64,000 nucleotides of DNA, taken from contig CADCCW010000013.1 of the NCBI GenBank assembly GCA_902800055.1, forward strand, positions 1 through 64,000. The letters run 5' to 3'. Origin of the DNA: an uncultured bacterium. Lineage in GTDB: Bacteria; Verrucomicrobiota; Kiritimatiellia; RFP12; UBA1067. Shown one piece after another: positions 1-7,968 of this stretch. The notes below the pieces were generated by a model. The model was not told the origin of the DNA. It made no database searches and saw nothing but the letters and a program-made list of their open reading frames with translations. Position numbers and translations under genes: made by a program. The stretch's first letter is position 1. Every line of letters begins with the position of its first letter.

Positions 1-284
1 TGCTCGTCGGCTTTGCGGCCACCGTCGCGGGCTGCGGCGAACGCCACACGCCCGCGAACACGATGGGGAAGTATCCCTCCCCGTATTATCAGGAGAATGC
101 CACGAACGAGAATACGGAGGTGTTTGTCTCCGAAGGTTTTATCGATACCCCATTGCCAGTGCCAGGAGAGCCGCCGCTAATGCAGGAGCCCACCAAAACC
201 AACGCCGCTAGCGAGGCGCAAGGCAAGGGTTTTGCCCTTAGAGGCAAGCCGCTGCCTATAAAGCATCCCGAGCCGCAGAAGTAG
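1..284 (+). CDS. small lipoprotein, 3' part only
   Basis: The reading frame is open from base 3, so the start lies upstream of the window. The visible N-terminus reads LVGFAATVAGCGERHTP, the end of a lipoprotein signal peptide with a lipobox-like VAGC. About 80 residues follow that are rich in Pro, Glu and Asn, ending in a basic KHPEPQK tail. The mature protein would be a short, disordered, membrane-anchored lipoprotein. I do not recognise a family. The next gene starts 7 nt downstream, so the two are probably co-transcribed. An internal ATG at 63 is a less likely start because it would discard the lipobox. Confidence 0.6.
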   Translation, partial: LVGFAATVAGCGERHTPANTMGKYPSPYYQENATNENTEVFVSEGFIDTPLPVPGEPPLMQEPTKTNAASEAQGKGFALRGKPLPIKHPEPQK

Positions 285-291
285 CCGGTCC

Positions 292-936
292 GTGCGCTAT
301 CCCCGCCACTTGACGCTGGAGCTGACGGCGAAGTGCAACTTCCGCTGTCCGTATTGCTACTGCGTATGGCACGAATACCCCGCGCTCGCGAAACCCGAGC
401 TTGACGCCGACCAGTGGAAGGCGGTCCTGGACCAATGCGCGGCGGACGGCGTCGATGACATCCTCTTCACCGGCGGCGAGGCGCTGCTGCGGAGCGACAT
501 GTTCGCGATCCTCGACCACGCCCGCCGCATTCTGCCGCGGGCGCGTCTCTCGCTCTTCACCAATGCGAGCCGCCTCGACGAAACGCTGATCAAGCGGTTC
601 CGCCGCCGGAAAGTCCATCTCGCGACGTCGCTCCAGGGACTCAAGACCTACGGCGCGATGACTGGTACGCGCAGGAGCTACCGGCGGCTTCTCGCCGTCG
701 TCGCCAGGGCGTCCGAGTTGAAGTGGCCGATCGCAGTCTCGATTACGGTAACGAAGGCGAACCTGCACGAGGCGGCGGACATGTTCGTCGCTGCGGCGCT
801 TTCCGGCGCGAAAACGATCCAGGTCGGTCCCGTGATCCTCGGCGGACGCGCCGCGGCGAATCAGGAGCTGATGGTTTCCCGCGACGAGTGGGAGGCGGTG
901 AAGCGCGGCATCCGCGCCTTGCCCGACGCGCCTTAA
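292..936 (+). CDS. radical SAM protein, short form
   Basis: The GTG start at 292 gives 214 residues. Near the N-terminus is CNFRCPYCYC, matching the CxxxCxxC cysteine motif that binds the [4Fe-4S] cluster cleaving S-adenosylmethionine. FTGGEAL is the usual GGE motif of the SAM site, and SITVTKANL fits a later strand of the partial TIM barrel. Radical SAM/SPASM enzymes usually run beyond 330 residues and carry extra cysteines near the C-terminus; none are present here, and the frame stops in RALPDAP. The gene is therefore either a compact enzyme or truncated. The substrate is unknown. It sits 7 nt after a small lipoprotein gene, so a role in maturing that peptide is conceivable but unproven. 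Confidence 0.75.
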   Translation: MRYPRHLTLELTAKCNFRCPYCYCVWHEYPALAKPELDADQWKAVLDQCAADGVDDILFTGGEALLRSDMFAILDHARRILPRARLSLFTNASRLDETLIKRFRRRKVHLATSLQGLKTYGAMTGTRRSYRRLLAVVARASELKWPIAVSITVTKANLHEAADMFVAAALSGAKTIQVGPVILGGRAAANQELMVSRDEWEAVKRGIRALPDAP

Positions 937-1012
937 ACGGCTTAGAGAATGGTGTTTGCTGGCGCGGTGGGCGCATTTCTCTCCCGCGCCGCCGCGCCCC
1001 CACCAAATTTGA

Positions 1013-1089
1013 TATAATACACGCCAGTGAGACCGAGCAACACCATGCGCTCTACTGCGCCGTTCGCCGTTTCCGCCGCGCCGGCGGAG
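1013..1089 (+). repeat. promoter-leader repeat, copy 1
   Basis: A TATAAT box at 1013-1018 is followed 8 nt later by a GTG (1027), then by a stretch that translates to N-T-M-R-S-T-A-P-F-A-V-S-A-A-P-A-E. Nearly the same DNA lies at 39359-39441 in front of hsdR, including the box-to-GTG spacing and the peptide. The DNA matches from the -10 box to the CCGGCGGAG at the end, apart from one ATGCGC duplication and scattered changes. It appears to be a mobile or duplicated promoter plus leaderless N-terminal coding segment. Confidence 0.7.
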
Positions 1090-1473
1090 GCAGGGCAAGA
1101 GGCGGCAGATACGGTAACGGCATATGCAGATGGGGTTGACCATTTACCATATAGCACCTTACGACGGTCTATACATTTGATAATCCAATATTCAACCCTT
1201 ATCGTTGCGCAAATACTGGTTGCGGTGATTATGACGATTATTGCCAATAAATTCGATGTGCGATACTTGGGCGATGTCACGATATTACTGTGGATTGCAT
1301 TGATAATTCTATTTTGTCAGGTTTCATCAGTTGGAGTTGTTAATAAGTTTCTTTTGGCATATCTTTCCATCTTTATTTCAACAGGTGTTTATTCGATATT
1401 TCTTTTTATCTACAGAACATTTTTTGATGGGAGCAGAGGGTTGGGTAATAAGCTTGTCAGTTGGCGTGGGTAA
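1027..1473 (+). CDS. small membrane protein with repeated N-terminal leader
   Basis: The 148-residue frame starts at GTG 1027, 8 nt after a TATAAT box, so the mRNA is probably leaderless; ATG 1045 is an alternative. Residues 1-35 come from the promoter-leader repeat also found before hsdR. Residues 50-135 hold two or three hydrophobic segments (for example around QILVAVIMTIIA and ILLWIALIILF). The body is much more AT-rich than its neighbours, which suggests transfer. The C-terminus, LGNKLVSWRG, is encoded by a repeat fragment also found after the surface-protein genes at 53 and 60 kb, so the original end may be lost. I recognise no family. Confidence 0.5.
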   Translation: MRPSNTMRSTAPFAVSAAPAEAGQEAADTVTAYADGVDHLPYSTLRRSIHLIIQYSTLIVAQILVAVIMTIIANKFDVRYLGDVTILLWIALIILFCQVSSVGVVNKFLLAYLSIFISTGVYSIFLFIYRTFFDGSRGLGNKLVSWRG

Positions 1474-1515
1474 GTATCGTGGGCGTCCTCCGCGGCAGAT
1501 TGGATTTCGTCCGCA
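1448..1515 (+). repeat. fragment of the surface-gene 3' repeat
   Basis: This stretch contains ATAAGCTTGTC, then GTGGGTAAGTA, then GGGCG, and ends in a segment like GATTTCGTCCGC. The same order with few changes occurs at about 53189-53265, and the first part also at about 60585-60642. It overlaps the stop codon of the membrane protein gene. Confidence 0.55.
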
Positions 1516-1566
1516 CCGTAATCTTGGTAGCTTTGTCTATGTTGAGTGGGGTGTCGTCCACGAAAT

Positions 1567-1602
1567 CGTGCAAATGGCAAATGCCGATTTGCCATTTGCA
1601 CG
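1567..1602. repeat. perfect 16-bp hairpin
   Basis: The arms CGTGCAAATGGCAAAT and ATTTGCCATTTGCACG are exact reverse complements around a 4-nt GCCG loop. No T-run follows, so it is not a classic terminator. It lies between the membrane protein gene and the promoter of the ATPase gene (TATAAT about 1619). It could be a small mobile palindrome or an RNA-processing or regulatory hairpin. Confidence 0.7.
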
Positions 1603-1655
1603 GCCATGGGTGTTTTTGATATAATACACGACCAAAGAGAGGAATATTAGGCAAT

Positions 1656-2807
1656 ATGATTCAACGAAAGATTGCTGGCTATGTGGACAAGGTGGCAAAA
1701 TGCTACCCTGTTGTTACCATAATGGGTCCGCGGCAGAGCGGAAAGACGACGCTTGCCCAAGCGCAATTCCCCGCGCATCAATACCGCAATCTGGAGGCGG
1801 AGGATGTTTTGTCGGCGGCAAAGGCCGATCCCCGCAGATTCCTGATGAACGGAAGCGCGAACATGGTGATAGATGAAATCCAGCGCTTCCCTTCGCTCCT
1901 TACGTACATTCAGGAAATGGTGGACGCGAATCGCATCAAGGGGCAGTTCGTCCTGACCGGTTCGCATCAACCGGAATTGGGGGCGGCGGTAAGCGAGTCT
2001 CTTGCCGGACGCACAGGAATCTGCACGCTTATGCCGCTGAGCATCGAGGAGCTGAAGGAAGGCGGCATCGCCGTCGACGACCGGGACGGCCTCATGTGGC
2101 ATGGGTTCATGCCGCGTATGTACGATGATGCCATTGAGCCTGGAATGCTCTATCGCGACTATTTCCAGACGTACGTGCAGCGGGATGTCCGCCGAATCGT
2201 CAATATCCAGGACCTTGACGCGTTTACGGTGTTCATGCGCCTGCTGGCGGGTCGCGTCGGGCAGCTGCTCAACAAGGATTCGCTGGCGCGCGACGTCGGC
2301 ATTTCCACCCCGACCGTCGTGAAATGGCTGAGCGTGCTCGAAGCCTCGTTCATCATCTACCGGCTGCGGCCATACCACGGCAATTTCGGGAAGCGCCAGA
2401 CGAAGGCCCAAAAGATATATTTCACCGAGACGGGGTTGGCGACGTATCTGCTTGGCATCAGGGACAAGGACCAGCTGTTCACGCATCCGCTTGTCGGAAG
2501 CCTGTTTGAGAACATGGTCGTGATAGAGGCCGTCAAGTTCCGGCTCAACCGAGGATGCGAACCTGACTTGTGGTTTTACCGCAATTCGTCGGGAACGACG
2601 GAGGTCGATTTGCTGATGGAGGACGGGGCGGAGCTTCGTCCGCGGGAGATCAAGAGCTCTTCTACCTATTCGCAGCGCATGGGGGATGGCCTTGCCAGGT
2701 TTCTCAAGTTGTCGCCCAATGCCGTTGATCCGCGGGTGGTGTATGCCGGCGGGACATTCGACGGCGTGGCGGTCAATTTCGCGGACGTCTCGCGCTGGTG
2801 TATGTAG
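1656..2807 (+). CDS. AAA ATPase of the AAA_14/DUF4143 type
   Basis: A 383-residue protein. GPRQSGKTT at residues 24-32 is the Walker A motif, MVIDEIQRFP the Walker B region, and VLTGSHQPEL matches the sensor segment of AAA_14 ATPases. The C-terminal half, with LLMEDGAELRPREIKSSS, resembles the nuclease-like fold of DUF4143. These proteins are common, mobile, single-gene ATPases of unclear cellular role. A TTTGATATAATACAC promoter lies about 30 nt upstream. The flanks carry repeats, consistent with an accessory gene. Family assignment is secure; function is not known. Confidence 0.85.
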   Translation: MIQRKIAGYVDKVAKCYPVVTIMGPRQSGKTTLAQAQFPAHQYRNLEAEDVLSAAKADPRRFLMNGSANMVIDEIQRFPSLLTYIQEMVDANRIKGQFVLTGSHQPELGAAVSESLAGRTGICTLMPLSIEELKEGGIAVDDRDGLMWHGFMPRMYDDAIEPGMLYRDYFQTYVQRDVRRIVNIQDLDAFTVFMRLLAGRVGQLLNKDSLARDVGISTPTVVKWLSVLEASFIIYRLRPYHGNFGKRQTKAQKIYFTETGLATYLLGIRDKDQLFTHPLVGSLFENMVVIEAVKFRLNRGCEPDLWFYRNSSGTTEVDLLMEDGAELRPREIKSSSTYSQRMGDGLARFLKLSPNAVDPRVVYAGGTFDGVAVNFADVSRWCM

Positions 2808-2904
2808 GCGCCTTTGCGGCTAAAAGAAAACCGCACGCGCCGCCGTTGCGCACAGAACCGGGATTTGCTATACTACTCACCACGCGAACCCAAAAGGAGA
2901 ACAA

Positions 2905-4584
2905 ATGAACGCAAAGACTATCGCCGCCGTGCTGGTCCTGGCCGTCGCCGGGCCGTCCATGGCGGACTTCAGGCTCGACCTCGACCTCTCCGGCCAGCCG
3001 GTCAAGGACGTCAGGAAATCGACCTGCGGGCCGATCGTCGGCTACGCCGGCTGCCGCTTCTACGGTTACGGCCTGCCCGCCGACCCCGACACCTACTGGT
3101 TCCAGGACCACGGGCTCGAGACCGCGCAGGCGATGAAGGACGCCGGCGCCTGGTTCCAGCGCATGTGGAGCGCCAACGCCTGGTTCGAGGAGCGCAACAA
3201 GAAGGACAAGGAGGGCAAGCCGCTTTCCAACCCCGACGCCGCGTTCAAGTTCTGGAAGGCGAACGGCATCAAGGTCGTCTTCACCCTCGAGTGCTGGGGC
3301 GACAAGCAGAAGCCCGGCATCTACGAGTTCGTCCAGTGGATCGTCGACAACGGCTACAAGGACGTCGTCGCCGGCTTCGAGCTCGGCAACGAGACCTACT
3401 ACAGCCCCAACTACCCGAGCCTCGCCCCGCACTGGGCCGAGGTGGTCGAGAAGCTCGTCAAGATCTGGCCCGGAGTCAAGCTCGGCATCAACATCGCCGA
3501 GCTCTTCGAGCTCAACCCCGACATCACGCAGGTCCGCAACCGCATGCTGAGCGAAGGCAAGATCGAGCGCAACACCTACTTCGCCGCGGGCGACTTCAAC
3601 CGCTATTCGGCCCAGTTCGTGACGAAGATGTCCGAGCTCGGCGCGCTCAAGCACATCACCCACGTCATCTGGCACGCCTACGGCGCGGAGTCGCCCTACA
3701 GCTGCTCCTACCACGGCATCAAGCGCTTCCGCGCGTTCTGCGAGGCGTTCCCCGAGCTCAAGGGCAAGCAGTACTGGCTAACCGAGATCCGTCCGCGCTC
3801 CGACGAGGACAACCGTTGCCAGCGCATGTTCCGCGAGTCGCTGGTGATGGGCCACTACGCGCTCTCGATGATCATGCAGCCCGAGGTAGACGGCTACAAC
3901 CACCACCAGATCCTGGCGATCTCCGGCGGCATCTACCAGTCCACCGGCAAGAACTGGGTGATCCAGTGGCGCGACGCCGGCGGTGAATACCGCGACATGC
4001 GCTCGCCGTACAACCGTCCGCGCCTCGACATCGGCGGCATGGGCGCCGTCTACCGCATTCTCACCGAGGGCATCAAGGAGCATCCGCTCCTCTTCCACCA
4101 CGGCACCTCGAAGGCGACCGACGTCGAGGACACGTTCTACACCTCCTCGCGGGTGATGGACCAGGTCTACGCCCGCCGCCGCGCGCTCAAGGAGGGCGGC
4201 GTCGACGGACGCAAGAAGGCCCCCAAGGTCGACGGCGAGGTCGAGTGGGTGGCGGCGACGAGCGACAACCTCGGCGAGCTCTGCCTCATGATGGTCAACA
4301 CCAAGCAGACGCCGGAGACCGTCCGCGTCACCGTCGCCGGCAAGCTGCTCGCGGCGCCCACCTACCGCACCGTGAGCTGCCCCGAGCAGTTCCTCGACTG
4401 CCGCGAGGTGCCGGGCGACGCCAAGCCCTGGCGCCAGCTCTCCTGGGAGGACACGCAGTGGGGCTACGACGGCGTGGCGATGGAGAAGTACGAGGGCATG
4501 AAGCCAGACGCCCGCGCGATCGACATCGTCATCGAGCCGAACACCGTGCAGACCGTCACCATGTGCATGCGCAACGCGAAGTGA
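2905..4584 (+). CDS. secreted glycoside-hydrolase-like protein (clan A fold)
   Basis: 559 residues starting with a clear Sec signal peptide (MNAKTIAAVLVLAVAGPSMA, cleavage near residue 20). GFELGNETYYSP places E163 in a GNE motif like the acid/base residue of clan A TIM-barrel glycosidases. QYWLTEIRP puts E294 where the nucleophile is expected. The C-terminal region, with MMVNTKQTPETVRV, looks like a beta-sandwich often found after such barrels. The substrate cannot be read from sequence; a plant or host polysaccharide is a guess. A TATACT promoter lies about 30 nt upstream and AAAAGGAG is the ribosome binding site. xseB follows after 1 nt. Confidence 0.65.
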   Translation: MNAKTIAAVLVLAVAGPSMADFRLDLDLSGQPVKDVRKSTCGPIVGYAGCRFYGYGLPADPDTYWFQDHGLETAQAMKDAGAWFQRMWSANAWFEERNKKDKEGKPLSNPDAAFKFWKANGIKVVFTLECWGDKQKPGIYEFVQWIVDNGYKDVVAGFELGNETYYSPNYPSLAPHWAEVVEKLVKIWPGVKLGINIAELFELNPDITQVRNRMLSEGKIERNTYFAAGDFNRYSAQFVTKMSELGALKHITHVIWHAYGAESPYSCSYHGIKRFRAFCEAFPELKGKQYWLTEIRPRSDEDNRCQRMFRESLVMGHYALSMIMQPEVDGYNHHQILAISGGIYQSTGKNWVIQWRDAGGEYRDMRSPYNRPRLDIGGMGAVYRILTEGIKEHPLLFHHGTSKATDVEDTFYTSSRVMDQVYARRRALKEGGVDGRKKAPKVDGEVEWVAATSDNLGELCLMMVNTKQTPETVRVTVAGKLLAAPTYRTVSCPEQFLDCREVPGDAKPWRQLSWEDTQWGYDGVAMEKYEGMKPDARAIDIVIEPNTVQTVTMCMRNAK

Positions 4585-4585
4585 C

Positions 4586-4798
4586 ATGGCGGCGGAAGTG
4601 AAGTTCGAGGACAGCCTCAAGAAGCTCGAGGCCCTGGTCGCCAAGATGGAGTCCGGCGAGATGGGCCTGGACGAGATGATCGCCGCGTTCGAGTCGGGGC
4701 GCAAGCTCGTCGCCGAATGCCAGAAGAGCCTCGAGGCGATCCGCCTGCGGATCGAAAAGGTGACCAAGTCCGGCGCGGTCGAGCCGATGGAGGCGTAG
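4586..4798 (+). CDS. xseB: exodeoxyribonuclease VII small subunit
   Basis: 70 residues, the usual XseB length. KFEDSLKKLEALVAKMESGEM, followed by LDEMIAAFESG, matches the conserved two-helix core. With XseA it forms exonuclease VII, which degrades single-stranded DNA. xseA is not in the window. The start is 1 nt after the glycosidase-like gene, so it may be translated from the same message. Confidence 0.93.
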   Translation: MAAEVKFEDSLKKLEALVAKMESGEMGLDEMIAAFESGRKLVAECQKSLEAIRLRIEKVTKSGAVEPMEA

Positions 4799-4813
4799 GG
4801 CGGAACCGAATCT

Positions 4814-5854
4814 ATGAGCAAGCAGATATACGTCCAGGCACAGGCCGACCACATCGAGTCGCTTTTCAAGGGCACGCCGCTCTCGGCGGTCGAGGAGCTC
4901 GTCTGGAACGCGCTCGACGCGGACGCTAACGAGGTCAAGGTCGACGTCCTCACCAACCCGCTCGGTGGAGTGGAGGCGGTGAGGGTTGTCGACGACGGCA
5001 CCGGCATCGACGTCCTCAAGGCGGACGCCACCTTCGGCAACCTCGGCGGCAGCTGGAAGCGCGAAGGCGGCAACACCCCCGCCGCCGGACGCCGCCTCCA
5101 CGGCCGCCACGGCCGCGGGCGCTTCCGCGCCTTCGCGCTCGGCCTCCACGCCGAGTGGCGCACCACCATGCGCATCGGCGGCGAGCTGATGTCCTACCGC
5201 ATCGTCGGCGAGGCGGACCGTCCCGGCGTCTTTGACCTTGACGCCGCGGAGGTCGGTCCCGCGACCGGCACCGAGGTGTACATCACCGGCGTCCGCGCCG
5301 TCTGCGACTCGCTGCTTGACGCGGGCGAGGCGGTGCGCAGCCTCGCCGCGCGTTTCGCGCTATACCTCAAGAGCTATCCGCACGTGCGCATCTACTTCAA
5401 CGGGCTGCCCGTCACCCCGGTGATCGTGCAGAAGCGCGCGACCGACTACAAGCTGACGGTGGAGGGCGGTCAGGAGGCGAAGCTCGAGGTTATCGAGTGG
5501 AAGCGCAAGTTCGCCGGCTCCGGCAAGCTCATCCTCGCCGGACCCGACGGCTTCCAGCTCCACGAGCTGCCCGCCGGCGTCCGCACCGGCGTTGGCGCGA
5601 GCTTCACCGCCTACCTCGTCTCGCCGCGCTTTCCGGCGCTCCACGCCGAGAACGCGCTGGTGATGGACGAGCTCAACCCCGAGGTGCGCCGCCACCTCGA
5701 CGCGGCGCGCAAGGTGCTGAAGGCGCACTTCCTCTCCTTCGCCGAGGAGAAGAGCGAGTTCGAGACCGAGTGGGAGACGAAGATCGCCGCGATGTCGGTG
5801 GACGACCGTCGCCGGCTGCTGGCGATTCTCAAGCGGTCGCTCAAGGCGAAGTAG
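4814..5854 (+). CDS. GHKL-type ATP-binding protein
   Basis: 346 residues. SAVEELVWNALDADANEV is the N-box (E and N for Mg-ATP), VVDDGTGI the first glycine box, and GRHGRGRFRAFALG the second. This is the Bergerat ATP fold shared by Hsp90, MutL, gyrase B and MORC-like proteins (HATPase_c_3). No topoisomerase or MutL endonuclease domain is visible. The C-terminal 150 residues are unassigned. Its role is unknown; the neighbouring xseB suggests only loosely a link to DNA metabolism. Confidence 0.75.
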   Translation: MSKQIYVQAQADHIESLFKGTPLSAVEELVWNALDADANEVKVDVLTNPLGGVEAVRVVDDGTGIDVLKADATFGNLGGSWKREGGNTPAAGRRLHGRHGRGRFRAFALGLHAEWRTTMRIGGELMSYRIVGEADRPGVFDLDAAEVGPATGTEVYITGVRAVCDSLLDAGEAVRSLAARFALYLKSYPHVRIYFNGLPVTPVIVQKRATDYKLTVEGGQEAKLEVIEWKRKFAGSGKLILAGPDGFQLHELPAGVRTGVGASFTAYLVSPRFPALHAENALVMDELNPEVRRHLDAARKVLKAHFLSFAEEKSEFETEWETKIAAMSVDDRRRLLAILKRSLKAK

Positions 5855-5865
5855 GGGACGTGGCG

Positions 5866-6513
5866 ATGACGGACGGCGCGAAGCGCAGCGTGGCCCTCGT
5901 CGCCCCTTACGCGGCCTGGATGGAGCTCATGGTCACGCTGCCCGCGACCGCCTGGGCGTATGCCGTCCGCGGCGCCGTCACCGCCGCGCTGCTCATCGCA
6001 GCCCTCCCTACGCTCCTCCGCCAAGCCCCCAATCCTGTAAATCCTGTCCCGACCCCAGCCGCGAATCACGAACCGCGAATCACGAAAGCCGCTTTCTCCG
6101 TTCTCGCCGGTCTCCTTGTCTTTGTCGTCTGGATCGCGCCGGAAATGTGGCTCGGCTCGCTCCCGGGGATTCCCGCGGCCGCGCCGCTCGCCGCGGCGGA
6201 TTCGCCGTATTCGCCCGAGGTCTGCGGCTGGGCGCTTACCATTGCGAAGCTGGCGGCGAGCGCGTTCGTCATTTCCGCCGCGGAGGAGCTTTTCTTCCGC
6301 CGGTGGCTGGTGGATTTCGCCGGCTTCTGGTGGATGGTGGCGCTCTTCGCCGTCGAGCACGGCGATCGCTGGGCGGTTGGCGCGGCGGCCGGCGTCGTCT
6401 ACGGACTCGTCGCGCGGCGGTTCGGTCTTTTCGCCGCGATCGTCGCCCACGCCGTCACCAACCTCGCCCTCGGCCTCCTCGTCGTTTTCGCCGACCACTG
6501 GGAGTTCTGGTGA
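5866..6513 (+). CDS. CPBP/CAAX-type intramembrane protease
   Basis: 215 residues with several membrane segments. The CPBP family motifs are present: EELFFRR (E140, E141, R145), a histidine in FAVEHGD (H165) and HxxxN in HAVTN (H195, N199). These form the glutamate-type active site in the membrane. The N-terminus (PYAAWMEL, then TAWAYAVRGA) resembles CAAX-like proteases found with exosortase systems, but no exosortase is visible here. Residues 56-73 are encoded by simple dispersed repeats (see findings) and form a loop between two membrane segments. The ATG lies 11 nt after the upstream stop. Confidence 0.75.
   Translation: MTDGAKRSVALVAPYAAWMELMVTLPATAWAYAVRGAVTAALLIAALPTLLRQAPNPVNPVPTPAANHEPRITKAAFSVLAGLLVFVVWIAPEMWLGSLPGIPAAAPLAAADSPYSPEVCGWALTIAKLAASAFVISAAEELFFRRWLVDFAGFWWMVALFAVEHGDRWAVGAAAGVVYGLVARRFGLFAAIVAHAVTNLALGLLVVFADHWEFW
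6060..6086 (-). repeat. GTTCGTGATTCGCG repeat, two units, inside a gene
   Basis: Read on the minus strand, two copies of about 13-14 nt of GTTCGTGATTCGCG lie in tandem. The same 14-mer occurs at 15211-15224 between argG and grpE. Just upstream (about 6030-6048) is another repeated phrase, ATCCTGT-AA-ATCCTGT. Both are read in frame by the CPBP protease gene. Confidence 0.7.
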
Positions 6514-6550
6514 TATTACGCGGCTGTCGCGGCTTGACGCGGTGACGCGA

Positions 6551-6563
6551 TTTTTGATATACT
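6551..6563 (+). promoter_or_regulatory. promoter of the tRNA-Thr/tRNA-His pair
   Basis: TTTTTGATATACT has the extended -10 form seen throughout the window, with TATACT at 6558-6563. Transcription would begin about 6570, 13 nt before tRNA-Thr. No clear -35 box is visible. Confidence 0.6.
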
Positions 6564-6582
6564 TCCTCATTCAGTAACAGAG

Positions 6583-6658
6583 GCCAGGTTAGCACAGTTG
6601 GTAGTGCGGCTCATTCGTAATGAGCAGGTCGGGGGTTCGAGTCCCTTACCTGGCTCCA
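6583..6658 (+). tRNA. tRNA-Thr (CGT)
   Basis: GCCAGGT at the 5' end pairs with ACCTGGC at the 3' end, followed by T and an encoded CCA. The anticodon arm is GCTCA-TTCGTAA-TGAGC, giving anticodon CGT. The T-loop GGTTCGAGTCC is normal. Confidence 0.95.
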
Positions 6659-6664
6659 AAAAAT

Positions 6665-6742
6665 GGCGGGAGTAGATCAATTGGTTAGATCAACAGATTG
6701 TGATTCTGTGGGTTGCGGGTTCGAGTCCCGTCTCCTGCCCCA
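6665..6742 (+). tRNA. tRNA-His (GTG)
   Basis: The anticodon arm ACAGA-TTGTGAT-TCTGT gives GTG. The acceptor stem has the extra G-1 (6665) opposite C73 (6739), the identity pair for histidyl-tRNA synthetase, and CCA is encoded. It lies 6 nt after tRNA-Thr, so they share a transcript. Confidence 0.95.
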
Positions 6743-6763
6743 GAAGTGGAAAGGCAAAAGGAC

Positions 6764-7492
6764 GTGACAATCGTTGAAGCGCTGATCGAATTGCAGGATG
6801 TAGACGGTCGGATTCGCGAGCTGGAGCTCGAGCTGAAGGACCTGCCGCGCAGGCGTGCGCTCGAAACCGCCCGCCTTTCCGGGGTTTCAGCCGACCTCAA
6901 GGCCGCCCAGGCCGGGCTGGAGCAGGTCGAGGACCGCATCAAGGGCTACGAGGACGACGCCAAGGCGCTTAGGGAGAAGGCCCAGAAGCTGAAGACTGCG
7001 CAGGCCTCGCTCAAGACCAACAAGGAGTACCAGCAGTACTCGATTCAGATCGACCTCGTCGAGCACGACATTTCGGCCGCGGAGAGCAATCAGCTGGCGG
7101 CGATGGACGACAAGCCCGCCGCGCAGAAGCGCATCGACGACGCGCAGGCGCGGTACGACTCGGTCAAGGGCGGCATCGACGCGATCTGCTCCGAGATCGA
7201 CGAGCGCATCGCGGCGGTCAAGCAGGAGCTTGCCGAGGCGCAGTCCGAGCGCACGGCGAAGGCCGCGCAGGTCAGCGACCCGAAGTTCATGCTCTACTAC
7301 GAGCGTCTGCGCACCAAGCGCTGGCCGGTGGTGGTGCAGCTCACCCACGACGGCGTCTGCGACGGGTGCCACCTCGTGCAGCCGCCGAGCGTGGGTCAGC
7401 TTGCCGACGCCAACGCCAAGAACGGCGAGGCGGGCAAGGACCAGTCGGTGGTTGCCTGCACGATGTGCGGACGCATCCTCTACCGGCTGTAG
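6764..7492 (+). CDS. coiled-coil zinc-ribbon protein
   Basis: From GTG 6764 (preceded by AAAAGGA) the protein has 242 residues; a longer frame would overlap tRNA-His. Residues 10-170 form a long antiparallel coiled coil rich in Leu, Glu and Lys. The C-terminus has two CxxC pairs, VCDGCHLV and ACTMCGRI, forming a zinc ribbon of the C4-type family seen in CT398-like proteins. Members are widespread, and proposed roles include nucleic acid or sigma-54 binding. It sits directly between the tRNA pair and RNase P RNA, an interesting but unproven link to RNA processing. Confidence 0.8.
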   Translation: MTIVEALIELQDVDGRIRELELELKDLPRRRALETARLSGVSADLKAAQAGLEQVEDRIKGYEDDAKALREKAQKLKTAQASLKTNKEYQQYSIQIDLVEHDISAAESNQLAAMDDKPAAQKRIDDAQARYDSVKGGIDAICSEIDERIAAVKQELAEAQSERTAKAAQVSDPKFMLYYERLRTKRWPVVVQLTHDGVCDGCHLVQPPSVGQLADANAKNGEAGKDQSVVACTMCGRILYRL

Positions 7493-7505
7493 GGCTCTTT
7501 GAAAT

Positions 7506-7912
7506 CTCTCTCCTGAAGCGACGCGCGCGCGACCGGTCGCTGCCCGCAAGGGCAGAGGAAAGTCCGGACTCCGCAGGGCGGAGGGCCCGCCTGTGAAAGG
7601 CGGGGGGCGCCGGGAAAGCCGGCGCGACGGAAAGCGCCACAGAAACGAGACAGCGGGGTGTTCGCATCCCGTGATGGTGAAAGGGCGAGGCAAGAGCTCA
7701 CCGGCCCGTCTGAAACGACGGGCGCACGGCAAGCCCACCTCGGAGCAAGATCGAATAGGGAATCGACGGGCTGCCCGTCCGGCGCGTGCCGCAAGGCGCG
7801 CTCAAGATTCCGGGTAGATCGCTGAGATGAATGATCGGACCTTCCTTTGTCCTTCGGGGCCTTGGAGGGGAACAGAATCCGGCTTATTCGCCGCGCGTCG
7901 CTTCAGGAGAGA
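7506..7912 (+). ncRNA. rnpB: RNase P RNA, class A
   Basis: About 407 nt. The ends pair over about 20 bp (CTCTCCTGAAGCGACGCGCG with its reverse complement at 7892-7911), forming P1. Conserved core blocks are GAGGAAAGTCCGGACTCC (about 7555), ACAGAAA (about 7640) and CAGAATCCGGCTTA (about 7873). The paired loop elements and length fit the ancestral A type. It is the catalytic RNA that matures tRNA 5' ends. Any reading frames inside it are artefacts. Confidence 0.95.
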
Positions 7913-7968
7913 GGTTCGCCTTTGCGATTTTGCCGCTGGGTGTGTGTTTTATGGTATAATTCACTTAC

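Noticed and set aside
5866-6513. Exosortase/PEP-CTERM system
   Set aside because: The CPBP protease has a similar N-terminus to exosortase-associated proteases, but no exosortase or PEP-CTERM tail was found; the GFIYIVR tails do not match the helix-plus-basic PEP-CTERM pattern.
7480-7820. Several open frames overlapping 7.5-7.8 kb
   Set aside because: They lie within the RNase P RNA, which accounts for the sequence.
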